Origin: Telmatactis stephensoni
Lineage: Eukaryota; Cnidaria; Anthozoa; Actiniaria; Isophelliidae
Direction of reading: 5' to 3'
DNA: 64,000 bases
Assembly: GCA_029948255.1 (NCBI GenBank)
Contig: JALIZF010001722.1
Span: forward strand, 1 to 64,000
A model generated the notes under the pieces. That model made no database searches. It was not told where the DNA came from and was given only the letters and a program-made list of their open reading frames with translations. The translations under genes and the position numbers were made by a program. Shown piece by piece: positions 55,779-64,000 of this stretch. Positions within the stretch are counted from its first letter, which is position 1. Every line of letters begins with the position of its first letter.

Positions 55779-58074
55779 AAATCGCATGTTCTATTGTCAG
55801 TACAGTGGCTAAGAAGTTAAGCTTTCGAGTTTAACCACAACATGCTGACGAAGCAAAACTGCCCACTTTACTCTTGTTGTTGACCTGTTAAGTATGCATT
55901 CGAACACCTGAGCTGACTGAGTTCGCGACATGATAATAATCGCCTTTAAAAGAATAATTAAGCTGTGCCAAGGATTTGCTTTAGACTAGATATTAATAAT
56001 ATTAACTATGTTGATATCCGCCATCTTTACCAGCAAGTATCGCAGGCGCACCTTCTTCAACCACGTGACCTTGGTCCATCACCATTACCCTGTCATAGTC
56101 CATAATGGTGTCCAGTCGATGAGCTATGGTCAGCACAGTACAATTAGAGAACGAGTGGCGTATAACATGTTGAACTCGTTGGTCTGTATGTAAGTCCACG
56201 TTGGCGGTTGCCTCGTCCATAAGCAGTATTCGACACCTTTGTAGCAACGCTCGAGCCAAACACAGAAGTTGTCGCTCACCTACACTGAAACCAGCACCAG
56301 ATTCTTTGATCTGACATTGCAGTTGTTCTGGTAGACCAGCTACTTTGTCACATAGCTGTACTTGTTTTAATGCTATCCAAATTTCGTCGTCTGTAAAACG
56401 ATTGAAGGGGTCGAGGTTTTTCTTTAGAGTTCCCACGAATACAATTGGGTCCTGGGGGATCACGGCCATGGACCTCCGAGCGGCCTGGATGTTAATAGTA
56501 CCCAGGTCAACACTGTCAATTAGAATCCGACCCTGAGGTTCAGGCATGCGTAAAATGGCGGCTAACAGCGATGATTTGCCAGCTCCAGTACGACCCACAA
56601 TTCCAATCTTCTCACGTGGTTGGATTTCCAAGTTGACATTTCGAAGTACAGTAACACCATCTTGGATATACTGTAAGGACACATTCTGTAGACTGATCAA
56701 ACCCTGATCAGGCCATGTGTCTGGTGGTTGTGTTTGTCTACTGTAGCCTGGCTCTGGTGGCAGAGAACTGTAGGTCAAGACACGTTCTGCAGATGTCATG
56801 ATGTTTTCTACATCACATGCCATTTGAATTCCATAAGCAATGACCCAAGTAGTATTGACAGTGACTGCAAGTAGCATTCCAGTTAAAGCTGCAAGTCAAG
56901 CAATCAAACATAATGAATTAAATTGTCAGTGCAGATTTTTCATCAAGCTATTGTAATTAAACATCGCATTGCCGCAATTTGCAACGAAGCAATTACCATC
57001 CTCAGGGAACCAAGACGTCATGGGGATTAGACGCCATGAGTTTTCGAACAATTACTCAAGCTTAATTATAACGCTATTTATTGTTTTAAAACTCCGTTCA
57101 AATATTACCTTCATCTTTGATAACTACCACCCCAAGAACAGCAACAACAACGCCAAACAAAGCACAGATGAGGTCAGTACGTACACAAAACCAGTTGATG
57201 ACCGATAAACGAATAAAGGAAGCCCTGGCGTAACTATCCAAGAGCCTAAAATATAATTATCAAATTAAAACAACATTTTTATAAGAAATGAATGTATGCT
57301 TCTTGGAGTGTGAAATAAACTCACGTAACATCCTAACCTTCAGACGCGGTTCGAGTATATTTCACGCTCGAAGAAGCATACATGTATTCAGTACTAATAT
57401 CTTTCCGAGTGACAATCCATTCATGAACATTTTTATTGGCCCATGATTTAATCTTGTTGGGACATTGGATAGTATATTGAATGAAACTAGAGACTCAATA
57501 CCGTTCATAATCACAAGTGAAAACAAGCCTCGGATGGCTTCTGTATTTTGTGGAACTCAAAATCAAGTTTTTGACCCTCATCCAACATCAGTGTACATAT
57601 ACAAAAACTGGGAAAGGCTAATTTCTTTACCTTCGAAGAGCGGGGAGTGGTTGCCCAATTCTCCTACTTACGAGTATTTAAAGCTAATTAAAGCTTCACA
57701 GAAAAGAAAGAAGTCGAAACAAGAATATTTGAAGTTCACTAGCAATCGAATTCGGAACCTCTCGCACCGAAGTCGCGCACTAACCAACTGTGCCATTCTT
57801 GCTCCTTTCTCTTACGGTCTAAATAATGTACTCTACATGTTGGACCAAAACTCTCCTAGCTTGGTTTGGCTTAAATAGTCATTCAGACAATTGTATTTGT
57901 TGACGCAGGTTGAGAGCTCTCGGGCAGTCAACGGCTAATGTCCATGGACCTCCTTATCACCGTTTTGGCATGGAAAAGACTAATTAAAGCCCATAATTGT
58001 TGGTTCTTCAGTTAAGTACTATATATGGACTTAATTATAGACCTCGTTTTCATTATCGCAAGGTCCCTTTTTGT

Positions 58075-59411
58075 GGTTACTGGCTTTAAGCCAGTAACAC
58101 ACTATGTCATGGGCTTCATGCGTGCGTGCGTAATTCGAAAATCCCCGAAGTGTCAAGCCGAAAGATATGCGAACCTCGTACGCGTGCGCCCGTCCGAGGG
58201 TGTTTAAATCGATTAATAATAATCAAATATAGGCTTTATGTGGTTATAAAATATATCTCTTCATACCAAATTGTTCGGTTTAGTTCATAAATATATCTGT
58301 AAGGGAAACGTTTGATCAATTTTCGATAAACATAGTGTTGACGAAGCCGTTCCGAATGAAATAGGAAACCCTAGGTTTAGAAATAGAAAACAATAGGTGC
58401 TCCTTGCTCCGGCACGATGGCGCCACTTGAAGATAGTTTAATATTCGATGCTAGAAGCCATGTTGTGGTTTTCGTTAACGATTAGTTATAGTTGCTTGGG
58501 GTACACTGAAAATATGACCCGCTCGTATTTTTGACGATTTCTACTTTAAAGTCTGCCTTTTGTAAAATTCAACGCCTTTCCGGTTTCACTGTTTGCATGA
58601 ATATTGGACGGTTTCTTTCTCTGTAAAAGTGTTCGTGAGTGTGATAAATTAAATATTTTCCCAATAAACACGAATGCCATGATATCTGGTATGTCATATG
58701 TGCCTGTAAATAAAGTATTTACATTTGGTCATCTGGCACTTCAAACAATCTTTAATTCACCGATCCTGCATCCATTGTTCTGCCTCCGTAGTTACTGTTG
58801 CTACGTCGGACAAGCTAACATGTTTTTTGATGTACAACCTGATACAGGCACCCGATTGCTGAAATTTGTAAAGGTCTTTCTGAGACTGGGTGCATTCTAA
58901 AGGAACATCAAGAAATCGTGTGATAATATCTAAAACATCTTCGAATTCGAGTTTTGTTGCTCGGACATTTACTATTCCATTGGGAAAACCATCCATTGTT
59001 TAGTGGCCATTCAAGCAAAGCCGGGATCGGTGTATTGGGCACAAGGTGAATGGCCCTTTAGATGCTACACAGGTAGCCCAATCCTTGATCGATATTTTCA
59101 AATATAGAAATTTATCGAAAATAAAATAAATCACATCTTTTATCTGTATTTTAGTGTTCTGTTGCATTCTTTTGTGGTTTTTGGATGGTTTGGTTGCATT
59201 TTAAGGCGATTTAGAGGAGGAAAGGGGATCGAATGCATTGCATTTCCCAAAGCAGTCAGTTTGTCCAGGATCGTTGTTGACATCATTCTTTGGGGTTTTT
59301 TGTTTTGTTTTGTTTTTTGTTTTTGTTTTTTGTTGTTGTTGTTTTTGCATTTTCGTTTCTTTCTCTATATTTGGATTTGAGGCCATTAACCACATGGCCT
59401 CATAGAGGTCT
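58075..59411. other. foreign block replacing the exon 4 end of ABCC copy 3
   Basis: Copy 1 similarity stops after AAGGTCCCTTTTT near 58073 and starts again at TGCGTAAACTGGACTGCG (59412). In between lie 1.3 kb without a match elsewhere in the window. The left end has a small palindrome (GTTACTGGCTTTAAGCCAGTAAC). There is a T/G-rich TTTTGTTTTG run near 59300-59350. It is an insertion with deletion of about 100 bp of target, not a clean transposition. Confidence 0.7.
58757..58996 (-). CDS. small ORF of 79 aa, unknown
   Basis: ATG-started frame MDGFPNGIVNVRATKLEFED to a TGA, soluble, with balanced composition (LDIITRFLDVPLECTQ; FQQSGACIRLYI). It lies in the block that replaced part of the ABCC exon. 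I do not recognise a family. It could be an exon captured from elsewhere or carried by a transposon, or chance. Confidence 0.3.
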   Translation of the reverse strand: MDGFPNGIVNVRATKLEFEDVLDIITRFLDVPLECTQSQKDLYKFQQSGACIRLYIKKHVSLSDVATVTTEAEQWMQDR

Positions 59412-59539
59412 ATGCGTAAACTGGACTGCGATTTATGGCCTCCAGGCGATATATCTCACGAGAGTTGCTGAGCACATAACGGCAGTAGTAGAGAAGTAAA
59501 AGAGCAAGAGGAATAAGAACTAATATCAGCCAAGGGGTT

Positions 59540-60951
59540 CACGCCGGGCACAAAGGACCCCAAAATCGGCACCGTTAAATGTGCCATTTTTGCTCGAACC
59601 TTTGTATCGTTAACAATATTTGATCATTTGCAATGAAATTGTCAGTTATGATTAACTATAAGTGGCGATATATTTTGCCATTTTTAAAAGTTACCATTGA
59701 CGTGATTTTGACGTCATAGCGAATTGTTACATTTTTCGAGAACATCCAGATTACTTCAAGAGATTATCAAAGGTACATAGTTTGAAAGAGAATGCTATTC
59801 TCTAAAATTTGGTGCAATTTCTATCTCGATCCGACATTCCGTTGTTGAGTTATAAGGGATTTTTGTTTCACGATGACGTCATAAAAGTGACGTCACTAAT
59901 AACCATTAAAAGCCATTAGAAGCCATTGGAAACCACAAGTGGTGATGCAACGAACATGTATTACTATTATGAAGTGTTTCTACATAACTAAGTTAAAACT
60001 TTTGGTCATCGAGCTTTATTAGGGATATTTCAAATAATCGGTGACGTCATTATGACGTTAGAGGATTTTGCTATATATTCTTATTAATGTTTCTAATACT
60101 TATCTTCAAAAAATCAAAAATCTAAAAACATACGATTTGGGGGACTACAAAGCTCTTTCACTATGCAAAGTATAAGAACGACCGAACTTCAAACAAAAAA
60201 GTTGAATGAAGAAGTAATTTTCATTAATTTCCTTTACCATTTCCCATATGATTATTAGATTATTAGACAATTACTTCTTCTTCATTCAACTTTTTTGTTT
60301 GAAGTTCGGTTGTTCTTATACTTTGCATAGTGAAAGAGCTTTGTAGTCCCCCAAATCGTATGTTTTTAGATTTTTGATTTTTTCAAGATAAGTATTAGAA
60401 ATAAGTATAAGAATATATAGCAAAATCCTCTAACGTCATAATGACGTCACCGATTATTTGAAATATCCCTAATAAAGCTCGATGACCAAAAGTTTTAACT
60501 TAGTTATGTAGAAACACTTCATAATAGTAATACATGTTCGTTACATCACCACTTGTGGTTTCCAATGGCTTCTAATGGCTTTTAATGGTTATTAGTGACG
60601 TCACTTTTATGACGTCATCGTGAAACAAAAATCCCTTATAACTCAACAACGAAATGTCGGATCGAGATAGAAATTGCACCAAATTTTAGGGAATAGCATT
60701 CTCTTTCAAACTATGTACCTTTGATAATCTCTTGAAGTAATCTGGATGTTCTCGAAAAATGTAACAATTCGCTATGACGTCAAAATCACGTCAATGGTAA
60801 CTTTTAAAAATGGCAAAATAAATCGCCACCTATAGTTAGGCATCACTGACAATTTCATTGCAAATGATTAAATATTGTTGAAGATGCAAAGGTTAGAGCA
60901 AAAATGGCACATTTAACGGTGCCGATTTGGGGGTCCTTTGTGCCCGGCGTG
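59540..60951. mobile_element. 1412-bp near-perfect hairpin element inside ABCC exon 4
   Basis: Ends CACGCCGGGCACAAAGGACC and its reverse complement; GTT on both sides (59537-59539 and 60952-60954), with copies 1 and 2 showing the empty GGGGTTACAAAAAG. Arms of about 670 bp mirror each other around a loop of some 60 bp near 60245, with few mismatches. CAC-type ends and 3-bp duplication recall CACTA/CMC elements; that is an inference. No coding capacity. Confidence 0.85.
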
Positions 60952-61558
60952 GTTACAAAAAGTGCAACGAAAGTGAGGGAAAACCCTTTTATTGTGAAGG
61001 CCAGAGCAGGATCCATCTCTCTTGGAAGCTTGTCATCCAGATTTCCTGTGTCACTTGAAAAGCGATTCATAATTCGACCAAGTGGATTTGTATCAAAGAA
61101 AAGCACTGGAGATTTGATCACAGCCTCTGTCATCCTACCATGAAGGTTTCTCGACGATCTGACTACTACACAGTACACAAGGAAGTCTCGTATTCCACAT
61201 AAGACCAGAGCTCCCATGACCAAACCAACGTAGATTCCAGTGGTTATAGGACGAGTTTGTTGAATGTGAGACATGTGTGCCAGACGCGTCTGGAAGAGGT
61301 TTGGAGAATACAGAAACGCTAGGAAAGTTAGAGCAAACATTAAAACATTAATATGATCAAACAACAATTAAATAGGTTAGAATCACTAATAGCTAAAATA
61401 CTACAAACTCTACATGAATCCGGAATATTACCGGCCGGATGGAGATCCAGTTTGTTTGTTATAATGACTTTTATTCGGGGTAAGGGTTCAACCACGAAGT
61501 TCTAGTTAAGTATATATAGATGCATCTAGTTCACAGCACAACCAACGGAACTGATCAC

Positions 61559-61951
61559 CCCGGGGGGGGGGGGGGGAACTCCGTTCGTAAATGGACGGGG
61601 ATGCTCGTCGTACCTTTTAGGGGTCAAAATCTGCAATCTGGTACCTTTTAGGGTGTCTCAGACTTAGGTGGACTACCAGAGACATAGCTGGTACCTTTTA
61701 GGGACTGTTTTGGGGTAAATAAACTACCTAAAATAAGCATGAAAGGGACGATTTCGATGATCTGAATTCAATCTTCAAAGCACATCGATAACAAATATTT
61801 CATTACTTTAAATTTTTATTGTTTTTGAATGGGTACCTTTTAGGGCTAGAAATGAATTGTTGCCACTCCCACTCAGGTACCTTTTAGGGGTCATTTTCAA
61901 AATTTCCGACGAGCATCCCCGTCCTCTTATATATAGGAGTCCCCCCCCGGG
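61559..61951. mobile_element. 393-bp element with G-run ends, 8-bp duplication CTGATCAC
   Basis: CCCGGGGGGG... at the left, ...CCCCCCCCGGG at the right; CTGATCAC on both sides (61551-61558 and 61952-61959). Copy 1 of the gene shows the empty site GGAACTGATCACCTATGG at about 10594-10611. It has interior GGTACCTTTTAGGG words and inverted GACGAGCATCCCCGTCC. Sister of 23284-23673. Confidence 0.9.
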
Positions 61952-63335
61952 CTGATCACATATGGTTTTACATTTTCATAGTTTACCTTCAACACACAGG
62001 TAGAATATGGCAAACAGAACCAAAATAATGACATGCGAGCCAGCTGTGAAGAAACTCCGATAGACTTGCCATGTCACATGACCTACTGACTTATCTTCCT
62101 CTTCTTCTAAAAAATCAATTGCTTCTTCCTCAATCACGTAGTTTTGTTCAATTGAATCAGTAAAACTACCAGCTTCAATTGATTTCTTTTCTCTACTAGT
62201 ATCGTCCATCAAAATGTTCAGTTCCATGCCATCTTCATCTTTCAGTTCCTCATACGACCCTTGGAAGTCAATAGCACCGTCCTTCATTACAACAATGGAA
62301 GGTATTTTAGGTGGTGGGTGACTAGAATTCGTAGTTTACCAGACAACGCATCACAAATACACCTGTCAAAAATGTGTTGCCCAACCTTTGCGTCGACGGC
62401 GCTTAATGGGTCATCCAATAAAAAGATGTCGGCATTTGCGTATACTGCCCTTGCTAAACTAACACGTGAACGCTGTCCTCCACTAAGGGTGATACCTCGT
62501 TGGCCGATAACACTAAGATCTCCCTTGGGAAACCTTTTGATGTCTTCCTGAAGCACGCACACATCCAAAATCCTTTGATACCTTTTCTCGTCATATTCCT
62601 TTCCAAAGATGATGTTATCGAGAATGGTTCCAGAGAATATCCACGGAATTTGAGAAGCGTAAGCAATTTGACCTTGAGTGGACACTTTTCCTGTGGTAGC
62701 AGGAATTTCACCCTGAATAGCCATCAAAAGTGATGTTTTTCCACTTCCTACTGGTCCAGTGACAATCACCAACTCATTCTGTTTTATGTCCAGGCAGTTG
62801 TCGTTTAGGATGTTTAGATTGTTGTCCCACGCAGCTGACAAATGCATTAAACCGATATAACTGTACTCCTTTCCAATATCCTTTTTCTGGTTACTTTCAA
62901 AAGTCATTGGTTCAGTTTGAGTTTCTAAAGGACTTTTATGTGTAAGTTGAGACAAGTCACTTCCACATTGAAGGAATTGCTCAATTCTCTCAAAGGGATA
63001 CTTTTGCTTCTTGTACCATTCGATATCCATAATTAACATAGTAAAGCATTGTGAGGTTCAGTATTCCTGCTATGGTGGAGATTGTAAAAATGTCCATGGA
63101 CGACAGTTGGAAGCCAGCATAAATCATGGTTATAATTGCAATCAGAGTAGTTACGGCTTCTGAACACATAGAAAGTGTTGTATTGATAGAATAAAAGGCG
63201 CTTTTGTGAAAAAGGACTCTTGCTTCCTTGCTGAAAAGTAGGAAGTAAACTGTTTGTGAATAAATATAACTTTACGTATATAGTAAAGCCCAAAGAATTC
63301 TGTACCGCACAGGCGGAAAAAATAATAAGGGAATC

Positions 63336-63450
63336 GAGTTTGTTACGTTGATACCTCTGTGAAATTAGATAACAGACCCATTGGTGCAGGGTTAGCCTGG
63401 AGTTAACGTCAATTATTCCAAAATACAGTCTAGAAATAAAACTGAAACAA
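63336..63450. repeat. dispersed 115-bp repeat, copy 3
   Basis: Near-identical to 15063-15178. It begins 20 bp after the end of ABCC similarity (63313) and thus marks the break of copy 3. Confidence 0.6.
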
Positions 63451-64000
63451 TGAACTATTTATACGGGTGCTGGGACATACAGTCTCGTTACCAAGCAACG
63501 TGGTTGCTATTTTGAGGGAAGCAAGGTGGGCAAGCGGCGAGGGCGCCGGTCTATCACCTCTGTGGTAAAGGTAAAGGTAGGTACTTTATTAACAAATACA
63601 TTGCAGCCGTGAGGCTGAATTGCGCACGCTTACAAAATATATATATATATATAAAAAGTATAGCTAAAATAATAATTTGTCAACGAATTCTAATATATAT
63701 ATATATAAACAGATCTAAAAACATATGATAATAATAAAATTCCAAACGGATGGCTAAGATCATAATTAATTATATATTTGCGCGAATGGCTGATTTTAAT
63801 AATTATAAAACTATCTCTAAACCTGTTTGTCCGATAAGGAGGAATTGAAAACTTTGGGACATGTCTAAGATTCTAGTTATTACATTCAAATGGTTTTGGT
63901 TCGTTTCTTGTTCGTTCTCTCCCTTGGTTCGACGGTTTTTTCTCCGGGTACTCCGGTTTTTCTTCCCTCGGAGTAAAAACGAACTAGTTTTGATCTAAGC
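63451..64000 (-). other. repeat-derived sequence, possible retroelement 3' end
   Basis: AAAGGTAAAGGTAGGTACTTTATTAACAAAT near 63567 is, on the minus strand, an AATAAAGTACCTACCTTTACC-type tail as found at 3' ends of some LINEs or SINEs. There are two TA-dinucleotide runs (about 63640-63655 and 63692-63705). No coding frame seen. Confidence 0.35.

Larger units (their letters stand above)
56002..63230 (-). pseudogene. ABCC4-like: ABCC transporter copy 3, disabled
   Basis: Recognisable exons: exon 3 63230-61987, exon 4 61318-59412 (interrupted), exon 5 57245-57109, exon 6 56888-56002. Lesions: (1) an extra A near 62990 shifts the frame in exon 3; (2) 13 bp are missing near 62298 within NBD1, after Walker B; together they account for the exon length of 1244 against 1256; (3) a 1412-bp hairpin element lies in exon 4 (59540-60951); (4) the last 79 nt of exon 4 and its donor are replaced by foreign sequence (58075-59411); (5) about 80 bp at the 3' end are lost, so the last ten residues (LNELLKRSGH) are replaced by QHS and a stop. 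Exons 1 and 2 are not found before the window end: similarity ends near 63313. Exon 5 and NBD2 are otherwise clean, so decay is recent. Confidence 0.9.

Noticed and set aside
59201..59395. Lys/Gln-rich minus-strand frame
   Set aside because: Reads through a TTTTGTTTTG simple repeat.
1..64000. tRNA or rRNA genes
   Set aside because: I saw no cloverleaf with a clear B-box or any rRNA-like segment by eye; a tRNAscan run could find what I missed.

Overview
The window is eukaryotic, AT-rich and crowded with transposons. It has multi-exon genes with GT/AG introns, BTB-BACK-PHR proteins, and a Harbinger transposon carrying a SANT-like partner gene. I read it as an animal genome, most probably an anthozoan cnidarian (coral or anemone). 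The organism is an inference from gene content and repeat style; nothing in the window proves it.

Layout. 1-7.6 kb: the end of a possible repeat-containing ORF, then two single-exon BTBD3/BTBD6-like genes on the minus strand. 7.66-14.8 kb: ABCC4/MRP4-like transporter copy 1 (minus, six exons). 15-42 kb: a young, complex insertion and duplication zone. 42.2-50.6 kb: ABCC copy 2 (minus, six exons, intact). 50.6-55.9 kb: repeats. 56.0-63.2 kb: ABCC copy 3 (minus), a pseudogene. The last 0.8 kb is repeat-derived.

The 15-42 kb zone can be taken apart from the sequence. A 1217-bp foldback element with a 9-bp target duplication (Mutator-like) sits at 17468-18684. Together with about 4.4 kb on its right and a 356-bp piece of ABCC 3' flank, it is repeated at 35902-42055. 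In that second copy the right flank also lies in inverted orientation on the left of the element, so the foldback element is the exact axis of a palindrome with arms of about 3.1 kb. The inverted arm ends in a second palindrome (axis near 32408), giving a forward-reverse-forward zigzag. In the first copy only, two adjacent Harbinger-type elements (23125-25855 and 25859-30365) share AAT target duplications. The second copy keeps the clean empty site, so order of events can be inferred.

The tandem ABCC copies act as natural empty-site controls for other insertions: a 393-bp G-rich-ended element in CTGATCAC, a 1412-bp hairpin inside an exon, a 699-bp hairpin in the 3' flank, and a 142-bp TA-flanked MITE. 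Copies 1 and 2 keep every splice phase open. Copy 1 has lost the ATG used by copy 2, and copy 3 carries at least five disabling lesions. The most notable observations are the foldback-centred palindrome, the seven evenly spaced small hairpins inside it, and the paired Harbinger elements. The palindromes could in part be assembly artefacts, which long reads would settle.
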